Shown here piece by piece: positions 24,453-33,807 of a stretch of DNA of 64,000 nt (its first letter is position 1; every line of letters starts with the position of its first letter). A program made the translations under genes and the position numbers. Under the pieces are notes generated by a model. That model saw nothing but the letters and a program-made list of their open reading frames with translations, ran no database searches and was not told where the DNA came from. The stretch is from Gordonia hankookensis (GTDB taxonomy: Bacteria > Actinomycetota > Actinomycetes > Mycobacteriales > Mycobacteriaceae). Location of the stretch: assembly GCF_014673215.1 (NCBI RefSeq), contig NZ_JACWMS010000003.1:682001-746000 (forward strand), written 5' to 3'.

Positions 24453-25199
24453 ATGACCACCACCCAGAACACCACCGCAGGGACCGCAGGGACGACCGTC
24501 ACCCAGGTCCGGCTGCCCGGCCAGGCAGCCGCTCCCGACGGCCCGATCGATCCGTTCATGATGTACGTGATGCACCACGCGTTCCGCCGGGACCTGGCGG
24601 GGTTCGTCCGCTGCGCACCGCACACGCCGGTTCCCGACCGCGCCACCTGGCACGCATTGCAGGAGCGGTGGTCGCTGTTCCGTGAGACGCTGCATCACCA
24701 TCACGCCGGCGAGGACGCCTGGCTCTGGCCGCTGCTCGAGTCCCGGTGCACGAGCGCCGAGAAGGCCGTCCTCGATGCGATGGAGGCCGAGCACGGCCAG
24801 ATCGATCCGCTTCTCGCGGCATGCGACGACGGCTTCGCGGCGATGGCCGCGGGCGCCGACGAACGATCACGCGACAACCTGACCGACGTCCTCGGCCGCA
24901 CACAGGAGCATCTCGCGACCCATCTCGCGCACGAGGAGAACGACGCACTCGCCCTGATCCAGCAGTATCTCTCGGAGGACGACTGGGCCACGCTGGAGAA
25001 GAGGTTCGGCGAGGACAACAGGCTTCGCGACCTGTTCCGTGTCGCACCGTGGGCCGTCAAAGGGCTCGACGAGGACGCGTATCGTCAGCTGCGCCCGCGC
25101 ATCCCGGGGCCGATGTGGGTCATCGCGCGGCTGGGTTCGAGGTCCTTCAGGCGCGGTGAACGGCGCGCCTTCCGCTACGATCCCGATGTCGCCATCTGA
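24453..25199 (+). CDS. Hemerythrin-like HHE-domain protein
   Basis: A 248-residue protein whose residues about 30-165 form a four-helix bundle with iron-ligand candidates: the MYVMHHAFRRD segment, LHHHHAGEDAWLWPLL, MEAEHGQID, and HLATHLAHEENDAL. Such proteins bind a di-iron or haem-iron centre and are linked to oxygen, NO or redox sensing. The N-terminal 25 residues are Thr/Ala-rich. The frame is open to 24183, but the ATG at 24453 with AAGGAG upstream is the real start. The region between it and the MMPL gene holds a perfect inverted repeat. It converges with an acyl-CoA dehydrogenase gene. Confidence 0.82.
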   Translation: MTTTQNTTAGTAGTTVTQVRLPGQAAAPDGPIDPFMMYVMHHAFRRDLAGFVRCAPHTPVPDRATWHALQERWSLFRETLHHHHAGEDAWLWPLLESRCTSAEKAVLDAMEAEHGQIDPLLAACDDGFAAMAAGADERSRDNLTDVLGRTQEHLATHLAHEENDALALIQQYLSEDDWATLEKRFGEDNRLRDLFRVAPWAVKGLDEDAYRQLRPRIPGPMWVIARLGSRSFRRGERRAFRYDPDVAI

Positions 25200-25208
25200 G
25201 TTGGCGGA

Positions 25209-26351
25209 TCATCGCGAGGCCAGTGCCCGTCCGATCACGAGTCGCTGGATCTGGTTGGTGCCCTCGAAGATCTGCGTGATCTTGGCCTCGCGCATGTAGC
25301 GCTCGACGCGGAAGTCGCGGGTGTAGCCGTAGCCACCGAGCACCTGGACCGCGTCGGTGGTGACCTTCATGGCGGCGTCGGTGGCAACCAGTTTCGCCGT
25401 CGCGGCGGCCCGGGAGTACGGACGTCCGGCGTCACGCCGACGCGCTGCGTCGAGGTAGGTCGCCCTCGCCGAATCCACTGCGGCGGCCATGTCGGCGAGC
25501 AGGAATGCCAGGCCCTGATGATCGATGATCTTGCGGCCGAAGGTCGTTCGCTCCTGGGCATAGTCGACGGCGGCGTCGAGGGCGGCCTGGGCGAGTCCGG
25601 TGGCCACCGCGGCGATACCCAGCCGCCCGGAGTCGAGGGCCGAGAAAGCGATGGTCAGCCCCGCCCCTTCACCACCGAGCAGACGGTCGTCGGCGACGAG
25701 GGCATCGTCGTAGGTGGCCGACGTGGTGGGCACCGCATGCAGACCCATCTTCTCCTCCGGCCTGCCGAAGGTGAGTCCGTCGGTGTCACGGGGAACGAGG
25801 AGGCAGCTGATGCCCTTCGATCCCTCACCCGTGCGGACGAACAGGTTGTAGGCATCGGCGATACCGCCGTGGGTGATCCACGCCTTGGCTCCGTTCACCC
25901 GGTATCCGCCGTCGACGGCAGCTGCCCTGCAGGTCAGTGCCGCCGCATCGGATCCGGCCTGAGGCTCGGACAGGCTGTAGGCACCGATCAGTCGCCCGTT
26001 CAACAGATCCGGTAGCCACCGCTGTTTCTGCTCCTCGGTACCGAAGGTGAACAGCGGATGGCACGCCAGTCCGTGCACGCTGACCGCGACCGCCACCGCC
26101 GCCCACCGCGCCCCGAGCTCCTCGAGGACCTGCAGGTACACCTCGTAGGGCTGACCACCGCCCTCCCACTCGACCGGATACGGCAGACCGAGCAGACCCG
26201 CCTCGCCCATCTCGGCGAACAAGCCGTCGGGATACTTCTCCGCCTTCTCGTACTCGTCGACAATCGGAACGAACCTTTTGTCGGCAAAATCCCTGGTCAG
26301 GGCGATGAGGTCATGCGCCTCATCCGTGGGCAGCAGTCGATCAACCGGCAT
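25209..26351 (-). CDS. Acyl-CoA dehydrogenase
   Basis: A 380-residue dehydrogenase of the short/medium-chain type. Flavin contacts are in YSLSEPQAGSDAAAL and VNGAKAWITHGG; the C-terminal LGGYGYTRDFRVERYMREAK and IFEGTNQIQRLVIGRAL carry the catalytic-Glu motif (FEGT). The ATG at 26351 is chosen since family homology starts there and the palindromic AGTACT sites then lie directly upstream. It is divergent from a TetR gene that probably represses it. Chain length or branched substrate is not predictable. Confidence 0.85.
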   Translation of the reverse strand: MPVDRLLPTDEAHDLIALTRDFADKRFVPIVDEYEKAEKYPDGLFAEMGEAGLLGLPYPVEWEGGGQPYEVYLQVLEELGARWAAVAVAVSVHGLACHPLFTFGTEEQKQRWLPDLLNGRLIGAYSLSEPQAGSDAAALTCRAAAVDGGYRVNGAKAWITHGGIADAYNLFVRTGEGSKGISCLLVPRDTDGLTFGRPEEKMGLHAVPTTSATYDDALVADDRLLGGEGAGLTIAFSALDSGRLGIAAVATGLAQAALDAAVDYAQERTTFGRKIIDHQGLAFLLADMAAAVDSARATYLDAARRRDAGRPYSRAAATAKLVATDAAMKVTTDAVQVLGGYGYTRDFRVERYMREAKITQIFEGTNQIQRLVIGRALASR

Positions 26352-26375
26352 GTCGGACCTCCGAGGGAAAGAAAA

Positions 26376-26402
26376 CAGTACTGAAGTACTTTCCACAGTA
26401 CT
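26376..26402. promoter_or_regulatory. Triple AGTACT operator between acyl-CoA dehydrogenase and tetR
   Basis: The 59-bp divergent region contains AGTACT three times (26377-26382, 26385-26390, 26397-26402). The first is in the palindrome CAGTACTG and the second in AAGTACTT, so the pair forms a dyad with a 2-bp spacer. The region is AT-rich and must hold both promoters, so TetR binding here would block both genes. Confidence 0.5.
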
Positions 26403-26410
26403 ATGGGGGC

Positions 26411-26998
26411 GTGAGTGACAACACCGGCTTCGCCACCCGACGTCGCGGCGACCTGTTCGACGCGCTGGTCCGACTCCTGCTCTCCGAGGGATTCGCCCAC
26501 CTCGGCGTGGCCGAGTTGGCCTCGGCACTGCGATGCTCGAAGTCGACGCTGTACACGCTCGCCGCCAGCAAAGAGCAACTGGTGGTCAAGACGGTGACGC
26601 ACTTCTTCCGGACGGCGACAGATCAGGTCGAGGCACGGGTGGCCCAGCAGACGGATGCGCGCGCGAAGGTGATCACGTACCTCATCGCGGTCGGGGACGC
26701 ACTCGCACCCGCCTCGGGTGCGTTCATGACCGACCTGCACGCCTACGAACCGACCCGGGAACTCTACGAACGCAACACCGAGGCCGCCACCGTCCGGGTC
26801 GGTGAGCTGATCACCGCAGGGGTGGCGACCGGGGCATTCCGCGACGTGAACGCCGCCTTCGCCGCCGATCTCGCGGCATCCATGATGACCCGGATTCAGC
26901 GCCGTGACGTGGCGGTCACCACGGGCCTCGACGACGCGGAGGCCTACCGGCAGCTGGCCTCCATCCTCACCGGGGGAATCGACGCGCGAGGTGAGTGA
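26411..26998 (+). CDS. TetR-family regulator
   Basis: A 195-residue TetR protein. The helix-turn-helix is LGVAELASALRCSKSTLYTLAASKEQLV (about 34-61); here ALRCSKSTLYTL replaces the more usual form ending in YYHF. The rest is a helical sensor domain. GTG start at 26411, divergent from the acyl-CoA dehydrogenase whose expression it probably controls through the AGTACT sites. Its 3' end overlaps the 3' end of the convergent ATP-binding-protein gene by 32 bp. Confidence 0.83.
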   Translation: MSDNTGFATRRRGDLFDALVRLLLSEGFAHLGVAELASALRCSKSTLYTLAASKEQLVVKTVTHFFRTATDQVEARVAQQTDARAKVITYLIAVGDALAPASGAFMTDLHAYEPTRELYERNTEAATVRVGELITAGVATGAFRDVNAAFAADLAASMMTRIQRRDVAVTTGLDDAEAYRQLASILTGGIDARGE

Positions 26999-29750
26999 CC
27001 CCGCGATCGTCCACCCACCAGGTCACCTCGACATCCGAGTCGGAGCCGTTGCGCTGTAGCCGTATCCAGAGTTCCTCGTGGAGTCGCACCTCGCCGTGGC
27101 CGAGGTCGCGACCCCACTCCGCGGCGAACAGCACCGCGTCGGTGGACGTCCAGGTGGCGGCCACCCCTTCGTCGCGCACCACGGCGCGCGCCAGCTCACC
27201 CGCGGTCGGCAGATCGAGGATGTCGGCGAGGATCTCGGCGTCGTCGGCGGTGACGCGGCTGCCCAGCACGACCGTCGTGTCGGGATCCATCGTCTGGATC
27301 AGCCACGGGTGGTCGAGCACCGCGGCCTGTTCTGCGGTCTCCCCCGAGACTGTCCGAACCCGTTGCGGCACTGGGAGTTCTGTCGCCTCGAACAGACCGG
27401 ATCGGCATGCCCGCACGACCGATGCATACACCGTGCCCGCCACACCCGCGGCGATCTGACGCCTCGGATCACCGAGACTGGCGAGCACGGTGCCGGCGTC
27501 GGTGGCCGATTCGACGTCGCCGGTGCCCAGTGCCGCGGCGAACATGTCGGCGTGCGGATGATCCAGCGGATCGCGCACCCCCTCGACCGTGAGATCCGAC
27601 GGTGCCCGGTACCACCCCAGCGGATGTCCGTCGATCAGCGCGTGGTGGCGCAGCCACCAGGCGGTGTACCCGGCGCGATCGGCGAGCAGTGGCGCGACGG
27701 CGTCGTCGGTGGCCAGAAGCGTGAGTGCGTCGTGCCAGCGGTTCTCGTCGACGAGGTCGAGATCGCGTACGGCCGAGAGACTTTGCGGGGGATCGTCGTT
27801 GGTGTCCCACCAGTGTTCCTCGTCGGGCAGGTCGTGATCGGGCGCCACCGGGAGATCGTCGACGAGGACGTGAAAGCCCCAGCCCACGCCGAGCCGCCGC
27901 AACACGTCGGGCCCGACGCGACGGACCAGTTCGTCGGACACGACACCGAACGGCGCATCGTCGACGAGCACCGATGCCAGCGGACTGTCCGGCAGCAGGA
28001 GCTCGTCGGCGGCACGCAGCTCCCCGTCCCGGTCGGGCACCGGCAGCCCCGACAGCCGATCCGGCACTGCCGCAGCGGGGTCCGCGGCGAGCAGCGCGAA
28101 GACCTCGTCGGCCACCTCGACGAGTTCGTCGTCGTCGGCCTCGTCGACGAGTTGTGCCAACGCCGGATCTGCGAGCACGTGATCAATCGAGATCGGCTCG
28201 GCGCCGAGCCGTTCCACCAGCGGATGTCGCGCGGCCGCCGCGACGGTCGGGATCCAGCGCATCGGGATGTCGATGCCGTCGGCGACGAACACCCCGCGCG
28301 CACCGATGTTCATCCGGCCGTCGGCGCGCGGGATCGGCAGCGCACCGAGTTCGTCAGCGTCGATGCCGGTGGTCACGAACGGCGACAGCGCCGCATACAG
28401 GTCACGCCACCACGCCGGTTCGCGTTCGACGCCGACCAGCCTCTCCGCGATGTCGGCGAGCCCGATCTCGCCGACGCCGACCGTGCGCAGACGGCCGAGA
28501 TGGCGACGTTCGGAGACATCGGGGTGGGCCAGATCCCCGAGGACCGGGGCGAGCACGGCGGCGAGATCCGCACTCAGGTCTGGCAGGACGACTGCCCGGG
28601 ATGGGACCAGGTCGGCCCCTTCCGCGGCCGGCAGCCACGCGCTGTCGCGGAGTTCACCGAGCACGGCCTCGATCAGCGCCGCGTCGTCGCGGTTGCGGGC
28701 CCGCGCAGGCAAGGGGATCAACAGCGGCCGCCACGCCGCGGGCACACCCGCCATCAGGTCCGCGTGACCCGTTGCCGCCGTGCCTATGTCGGCGTTCGGA
28801 TGCAGGTGTCGACGATCGGGGGTGAGCGGGAGGTCGGTGATGCACCGCGCAGGCAACGACAACTCGATGTCGGTCGGGGTCGGCGCTCTGAGGACCTCTT
28901 TGTCGCGCAGTCGCGGTCCCGACTCCCCCGCCTCGATCAACCATCGGGTGCCGCCGCGCTCGGCCTCGATCCAGGTCCGCACCACAGGATCGGTCGCCGC
29001 TGTCCCGGTGATCGTCGATCTGCGGGTCCGCTCGTGCGCGGCGGGCTTCCCCCGGTTGATCGTCGTCGTCGAGCCGGACACCGCGATCTCGTCCAGGCCT
29101 GCCAATTCCAGGAGCAGATCGGGGGCCTGCGCTCGGGCTGCCGCCAACAGCGCGTCGGCCGAGACGTCGTCGCGCAGGTGCAGGACGATCTCGGTGTCGT
29201 GGTCGGGCGCCGGAGTCGCGTCGAGAGCCCACGCCAGCCGGAGCAGGGGCGCGTGACCAGACCCCGAAGCGGCCACCCCGGCGTCGCGGGCAGCCTGTGC
29301 GGTCCGGTCGCGATCGACGACGAACGACCCGGACGTGGACCGGACCTCGATGCGATCAGCGACGGTGCCGGTCGCGGTGAAGCCGACCCCGAACCGGCCG
29401 ACGCTCGGTGGTCCCAGATCAGCTCGCTTGGCCGACACCCTCAGCGACAACAGCGACCGCACGCCGTCGACGGTCAGCGGGGCACCGGTGTTGGCCACGT
29501 GCAGCGCACGTCCGTCGAGCCAGACGCTGAGCCGCCCAGGGGAACCGGAGACGGATGCGGCGTCCGCGGCGTTGGCCGCCAATTCGACGAACAGACGGTC
29601 CCGATAGCCGACGGTGACCAGATCCCGTTCGGCCGCAGCGTCTTCGGCGAATCTCGTGGGTGAGGTACGCCACGCGTCGAGCGTGGCCGTACGGAGCTCG
29701 TCGAGACCGAAGGGGTCGTCGAGGTCGGAGGCATCGACGCCCGAGGGCAC
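26967..29750 (-). CDS. Large GHKL/sacsin-like ATP-binding protein
   Basis: A 927-residue protein with an Hsp90/sacsin-type ATPase domain in the first ~230 residues. The N-box reads FVELAANAADA with E56, N60 and D63; the later glycine loop is VGRFGVGF (117-124). The segment where the adenine-binding Asp is expected reads HVANTGAP, with Asn in place of Asp, so nucleotide binding may be atypical. The remaining 700 residues have no motif I recognise and no membrane segment; they are rich in Asp and Trp. It is co-directional with the DUF3027 gene 8 bp upstream. By fold it may be a chaperone-like ATPase; this is inference. Confidence 0.75.
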   Translation of the reverse strand: MPSGVDASDLDDPFGLDELRTATLDAWRTSPTRFAEDAAAERDLVTVGYRDRLFVELAANAADAASVSGSPGRLSVWLDGRALHVANTGAPLTVDGVRSLLSLRVSAKRADLGPPSVGRFGVGFTATGTVADRIEVRSTSGSFVVDRDRTAQAARDAGVAASGSGHAPLLRLAWALDATPAPDHDTEIVLHLRDDVSADALLAAARAQAPDLLLELAGLDEIAVSGSTTTINRGKPAAHERTRRSTITGTAATDPVVRTWIEAERGGTRWLIEAGESGPRLRDKEVLRAPTPTDIELSLPARCITDLPLTPDRRHLHPNADIGTAATGHADLMAGVPAAWRPLLIPLPARARNRDDAALIEAVLGELRDSAWLPAAEGADLVPSRAVVLPDLSADLAAVLAPVLGDLAHPDVSERRHLGRLRTVGVGEIGLADIAERLVGVEREPAWWRDLYAALSPFVTTGIDADELGALPIPRADGRMNIGARGVFVADGIDIPMRWIPTVAAAARHPLVERLGAEPISIDHVLADPALAQLVDEADDDELVEVADEVFALLAADPAAAVPDRLSGLPVPDRDGELRAADELLLPDSPLASVLVDDAPFGVVSDELVRRVGPDVLRRLGVGWGFHVLVDDLPVAPDHDLPDEEHWWDTNDDPPQSLSAVRDLDLVDENRWHDALTLLATDDAVAPLLADRAGYTAWWLRHHALIDGHPLGWYRAPSDLTVEGVRDPLDHPHADMFAAALGTGDVESATDAGTVLASLGDPRRQIAAGVAGTVYASVVRACRSGLFEATELPVPQRVRTVSGETAEQAAVLDHPWLIQTMDPDTTVVLGSRVTADDAEILADILDLPTAGELARAVVRDEGVAATWTSTDAVLFAAEWGRDLGHGEVRLHEELWIRLQRNGSDSDVEVTWWVDDRGVTHLARRFPR

Positions 29751-29758
29751 GGCGTCGG

Positions 29759-30556
29759 TCAGGACGTCGCGTCAGCGCCGGCGCTGACGATCTCGAGGAC
29801 GCCGTCGTCGTAGGCATCGTAGGCCGGCGATCCACCACCGGACGGTGCGGGGACGTCGGAGTGGGCACCGCACCCGTAGTCGGCGGCGACCACATGGCCG
29901 TCGGCCGAGTACTCGTTGGCGCACACGCCGAACGCAGGCCGCAGTGCACCGGCGAGCGGGAGGTAGAAGCCACAACTGGCACACGAGTAGGCCGCGGCGG
30001 CCGCCATCTCGCTGCGCGGACCGAACTCCCCGTCGTGCCAGCGCTGCGCGGCATCGTCACGACCGTCGGGACTCAGCAGTCGCCGACGACCGAGGCCGAG
30101 TTCACCGGCGATCTGTCCGATGTCGTCGGGATCGTCGTCGTCGGACGACAGCGCGAACTCGTCGCCGTTGTCGATCTGATTGGGTACCAGCCGCGGATCG
30201 CCGGGATCGGCGGCCAGGACGTCGCCCGGTGACAGGTCGCCGGCGACGACCCGCTCGTTCCACGGCACCCAGTTCGGGGCCAGCAGCGATCCCTGGCCCG
30301 GCAGCAACACGAGCTCACTGACAGTGATCTCGTCGGTGCCCGGCGCCCCGGCCAGCACGACGCACCACTGCCAGCCTCGGTAGCCGGCGAGGTCGGCCTC
30401 GAAGTAGTGGGCGACCGCCCAATCCCCCTCCGGGGTGCTCTCCAGGTGAGCCCCGGGGTGCTGACCGTCTTCGACCAACGCTGCGCGCGCCACGTCGACA
30501 GCGGCGAGCAGCCGGTCACCGTCGAATGCAAGAGTCACGTGTCCAGTGTGCAACAT
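29759..30556 (-). CDS. DUF3027 protein with Cys-rich zinc-binding-like region
   Basis: A 265-residue protein matching actinobacterial DUF3027. The N-terminal part has WCVVLAGAPG and a WVPWNERV motif; the C-terminal part has a CASCGFYL pair followed by CANEYSADG and YGCGAHSD, a likely zinc site. The ATG at 30556 is one choice; a GTG at 30538 is equally possible as neither has a clear ribosome-binding site. The open frame extends to 30781 over short tandem repeats, which I consider non-coding. It precedes the sacsin-like gene by 8 bp and is divergent from an MFS gene, as in the Rv0876c-Rv0877 arrangement. Confidence 0.75.
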   Translation of the reverse strand: MLHTGHVTLAFDGDRLLAAVDVARAALVEDGQHPGAHLESTPEGDWAVAHYFEADLAGYRGWQWCVVLAGAPGTDEITVSELVLLPGQGSLLAPNWVPWNERVVAGDLSPGDVLAADPGDPRLVPNQIDNGDEFALSSDDDDPDDIGQIAGELGLGRRRLLSPDGRDDAAQRWHDGEFGPRSEMAAAAAYSCASCGFYLPLAGALRPAFGVCANEYSADGHVVAADYGCGAHSDVPAPSGGGSPAYDAYDDGVLEIVSAGADATS

Positions 30557-30592
30557 CGCGCGATCGCGGCGGCACCGACCCGCACTTTGCTT

Positions 30593-30672
30593 CGCACCGC
30601 CGTCTCGCACCGCCGTCTCGCACCGGAGTCCTTCACCCCGGTCCTGAGCCCGGTCCTGAGCCCGGTCCTGTG
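30593..30672. repeat. Short tandem repeats in the DUF3027-MFS intergenic region
   Basis: Two copies of the 13-mer CGCACCGCCGTCT (30593-30605, 30606-30618) are followed by three copies of the 12-mer CCCGGTCCTGAG (30637-30672, the last ending TG instead of AG). They lie in the 256-bp divergent promoter region, which has no other feature I can name. Confidence 0.75.
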
Positions 30673-30812
30673 CCGCACCGCGTCGAGCCTGCCCGCGAAT
30701 GCGCTTGCCCGGGCGACAGCAACTGCGCGCGGTCGGCGTTGTGTGGACCGTCAAACGCGCGGGCGATGGCCGTGCCGACACCGAGTCGGTGGGATGAGGA
30801 ACAATTGTCGGT

Positions 30813-32816
30813 GTGAACCGACCCAGCCCCCGCTTCCCCCGGGGGGAGCGAAGCGAACCGACGGGCCCCGACCCGCGCGGCGCGGGTCACGATGTCGGAC
30901 CGGGTGCAGGCCACGATGGTCGTAGTCGTCGGCAGCACCCCGGCACCGCCAACTACCCCGCCGACGAGCCGATCACCGCCCGGCGTCCGGCGGCCGGACG
31001 CCCCTCGTCCCGCGGCCCGGCCGACACCGCGTATCTGCCACCGCCCACCCACAATCCACATCTGCCGCCCCTCGACGGGCGCGATGAGACCCCGTCAGGC
31101 GCCCCGACCGACCGGATCGGCGGGACCAGGGCGATGGCAGGCGGCACGTCTGGTCCGGGAGTACCCAAGAAGATCACCGTCGCACGCGTCGCCGCGATGC
31201 GCAGCCGCGAGTTGACCGGGCGTGGGATCGGCAAGATCTACCAGGCCGCGACCGCCGACGGCGCCGATCGCTCCGGCCTGACCGCCCTGACGCTGCCGGT
31301 GATCGTCAACTTCGCGGTGGACGCCGCGATGGCCGTCGCACTGGCCAACACGCTGTTCTTCGCGGCCGCCACTGGCGAGTCGAAGACGAATGTCGGCCTC
31401 TACCTGGCGCTGACGATCGCCCCGTTCGCACTGATCGCACCGTTGATCGGCCCCATGCTCGATCGCCTCCAGCACGGCCGCCGCATCGCGATGGCGACCA
31501 CGTTCGGGCTCAGGGTGATCCTGGCGTTGCTCATCCTGGCGAACTCGTCCTGGGACACGACGACGCAACAACTGCAGTACGACCCCTGGGTGCTCTATCC
31601 CTGCGCGCTGGGTCTGCTGGTGCTGTCCAAATCGTTCGGGGTCCTCAAGTCCGCGGTGACGCCACGCGTGGTGCCGCCGACGATCGACCTGCCCAGGGTC
31701 AACTCCCGTCTCACCACCTTCGGCCTGATCGGCGGCACCATCATCGGCGGCGCCGTCGCGGCGATGTTCGAGATGCTGCTGGCCAAGGTGCTGCCCATCC
31801 ACATCCCCGGCGCGATGGCCTGGCTCGCGGTGATCGCCGCTGTCGGCGCCTGGCTGTGCATGCGCATCCCGTCGTGGGTCGAGGTGACCGAGGGCGAGAT
31901 CCCGACCACGCTGACCTACCACGGGGAACCGGCGATGTCGCACGCTCCCACGGGTGATGCCGCGGGCGGGCGCCGTGGCGCCCGCGAGACGGCCACCGCG
32001 CTGGCAGCGAAGATGCGACAGCCACTGGGCCGCAAGGTCGTCGCGGGGCTGTGGGGCAACGCGACCATCCGCATCCTGACCGGGTTCCTCACCCTCTACA
32101 TCGCCTTCTACGCCAAGGCACAGCAGGATGTGCATTCCGACTGGACGCAACTCGTCCTGCTCGGTGCGGTCGGCGCCGCCGCGGGTGTCGGAAACATGAT
32201 CGGCAACGGGCTCGGCACCCGACTGGAGCTGAAGAACCCACCGCGGATCGTGGTCTGGTCCACCGCCGCCTGTTTCGTCGTCGCCGCGCTGGCCGCGATC
32301 TTCGGCAACATCGTGATCGCCACGCTGGCCGCTTTCGTCGCCTCCGGCACCAGTGCGATCGGCAAGGTCTGTCTCGACTCGTCGATCCAGGACGACCTGC
32401 CCGAGGAGTCGCGGGCCTCGGCCTTCGGGCGGTCGGAGACCGTTCTCCAGCTCGGATGGGTCTTCGGGGCCACACTCGGTGTCCTGCTGCCCCCGACTCT
32501 GTGGATCGGCTTCACCGTCGTCGCGGTGCTACTGGGTATCGGCCTGCTGCAGACCGTGATGACCACGCGCGGATCGTCGCTGGTGCCGGGTATCGGCGGA
32601 CAACGACCCGATTACGCCGCACCGACGGTGGCGTTGCGCGCAGTCGGCAACCCCGGGCCACCCCCGCGCCCGTCGTCGCACGGACACCACCCCCCGTCCG
32701 ACGCCCCGACCCGCATCACGCATCATCCAGGTGGTCGGCACCCTGATCACCGTCGCGGCCACGCCGCGGACCCGACCCGGAAGATGCCGGCCGAACCCGA
32801 TCGAGGACAGTCGTAG
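30813..32816 (+). CDS. MFS transporter with long disordered termini (Rv0876c-like)
   Basis: A 667-residue protein: about 140 residues of Pro/Gly/Arg-rich disordered cytoplasmic N-terminus, around 12 membrane segments, and a His/Pro-rich C-terminal tail of some 70 residues. The core begins near LPVIVNFAVDAAMAVALANTLFF and contains GPMLDRLQHGRR, an MFS-type loop. Orthologues are conserved in mycolate-containing bacteria beside DUF2771 and DUF3027; cargo is unknown. A GTG at 30813 preceded by GAGGAA is taken as the start. An internal ATG at 31135 would remove most of the disordered N-terminus and is also possible. Confidence 0.75.
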   Translation: MNRPSPRFPRGERSEPTGPDPRGAGHDVGPGAGHDGRSRRQHPGTANYPADEPITARRPAAGRPSSRGPADTAYLPPPTHNPHLPPLDGRDETPSGAPTDRIGGTRAMAGGTSGPGVPKKITVARVAAMRSRELTGRGIGKIYQAATADGADRSGLTALTLPVIVNFAVDAAMAVALANTLFFAAATGESKTNVGLYLALTIAPFALIAPLIGPMLDRLQHGRRIAMATTFGLRVILALLILANSSWDTTTQQLQYDPWVLYPCALGLLVLSKSFGVLKSAVTPRVVPPTIDLPRVNSRLTTFGLIGGTIIGGAVAAMFEMLLAKVLPIHIPGAMAWLAVIAAVGAWLCMRIPSWVEVTEGEIPTTLTYHGEPAMSHAPTGDAAGGRRGARETATALAAKMRQPLGRKVVAGLWGNATIRILTGFLTLYIAFYAKAQQDVHSDWTQLVLLGAVGAAAGVGNMIGNGLGTRLELKNPPRIVVWSTAACFVVAALAAIFGNIVIATLAAFVASGTSAIGKVCLDSSIQDDLPEESRASAFGRSETVLQLGWVFGATLGVLLPPTLWIGFTVVAVLLGIGLLQTVMTTRGSSLVPGIGGQRPDYAAPTVALRAVGNPGPPPRPSSHGHHPPSDAPTRITHHPGGRHPDHRRGHAADPTRKMPAEPDRGQS

Positions 32817-32819
32817 ACC

Positions 32820-33377
32820 GTGCACCTGAACAGTGGAGAAAAAAAGGCGCTCGCGATCATCGCGGCCGTGGTGGTCGCGTTCGTCGTGATCGTCGGTGGG
32901 ACGGTGGCCGTCCTGACGAAGGATCAGTGGTCCGGCGATTCGACCGAGGAACATCCGTATCTGCAACTCGCAGTGGGCGATCGGCTCGTACGCGTGGAGC
33001 CGACCCGGATGTGCGACGTCTTCCTCAAGAACTGCGAGCCCAAGAGGATCGCCGATGCCCAGGCCCAGCGCGTGCCGGTACCGGTCGGGGAATCGGTGAT
33101 GCTGTCGGTGTCCAAGGACATCGCCGAATGGCCGTGGAATCTGGTGATCCAGTACCTCACACCCGAGGGACTCGACGGGACGTCGGTCCCGATGCGGTCG
33201 AACTCCACCTACACCACGGTGCTGCACTCGACGCCGGACCGAATCCTGGTCAACGTCGAGGTGCAGGTGCCGTCGGCGATCGCCGACGCCGAGAACAACA
33301 ACGTGATCGCGCGCGGCTACCTCGCGGCCGACACGAGCCCGCAGGACCTACGACTGCCCGCCGCTGATCCGCGCTGA
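32820..33377 (+). CDS. DUF2771 membrane-anchored protein
   Basis: A 185-residue protein with a single N-terminal membrane anchor (about residues 9-31) and an extracytoplasmic domain. Two Cys (CDVFLKNC) could form a disulfide, and the segment IAEWPWNLVIQYLTPEG is typical of DUF2771. It follows the MFS gene by 3 bp and is probably translated with it, which suggests the two act together at the cell envelope. The GTG start is chosen as it retains the basic residues in front of the anchor. Confidence 0.78.
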   Translation: MHLNSGEKKALAIIAAVVVAFVVIVGGTVAVLTKDQWSGDSTEEHPYLQLAVGDRLVRVEPTRMCDVFLKNCEPKRIADAQAQRVPVPVGESVMLSVSKDIAEWPWNLVIQYLTPEGLDGTSVPMRSNSTYTTVLHSTPDRILVNVEVQVPSAIADAENNNVIARGYLAADTSPQDLRLPAADPR

Positions 33378-33393
33378 CGTTCACCCGGTCAGG

Positions 33394-33807
33394 TCAACGC
33401 TCCAGTTCGCGGGTGACCGCGCGGACCACCTCGGAGATACGCTGTGACGTCTTGCGATCCGGGTAGCGACCCTTTCGGAGCTCCGGCTGCACGGCACCCT
33501 CGAGCAGGGTGATCAGGTCGGCGACCATGCCGTGCAGTTCGTCGGGGGTGTGGCGTTTGGTCTCCTTGCGCGCCGCCTCGCGCGTGTTCTTCGCGACGCT
33601 GGGCGCCGGTTCGAGAACGGTGACGGTCAGCGCCTGCGGTCCTCGACGTCCCGCGGCCATGCCGAACTCGACGCGCTGGCCGGGCTTCAGACCCTCCACG
33701 CCGTCGGGCAATGCGGACGATCGGACGTAGACGTCCTCACCGCTGTCCTGCGCGAGGAAGCCGAAACCCTTTTCCGCGTCGTACCACTTCACCTTGCCGG
33801 TCGGCAC
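33394..33807 (-). CDS. cspB: Cold-shock-domain protein (CspB-like, extended)
   Basis: A 137-residue protein. The first 65 residues are a cold-shock OB fold with RNP1 KGFGFL and RNP2-like DVYVRSSAL, beginning [10 protein letters not shown] basic helical C-terminal extension of about 70 residues ([15 protein letters not shown] ...) follows, as in M. tuberculosis Rv0871. It binds single-stranded RNA or DNA and probably acts as an RNA chaperone. The GTG at 33807 is preferred over an ATG at 33840 because it matches the family start and has GAGGGTGAG upstream. It is convergent with DUF2771. Confidence 0.85.
   Translation of the reverse strand: MPTGKVKWYDAEKGFGFLAQDSGEDVYVRSSALPDGVEGLKPGQRVEFGMAAGRRGPQALTVTVLEPAPSVAKNTREAARKETKRHTPDELHGMVADLITLLEGAVQPELRKGRYPDRKTSQRISEVVRAVTRELER

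Noticed and set aside
27078..29663. 861-residue plus-strand reading frame
   Set aside because: It lies wholly antisense to the sacsin-like gene, whose product has recognisable ATPase motifs.
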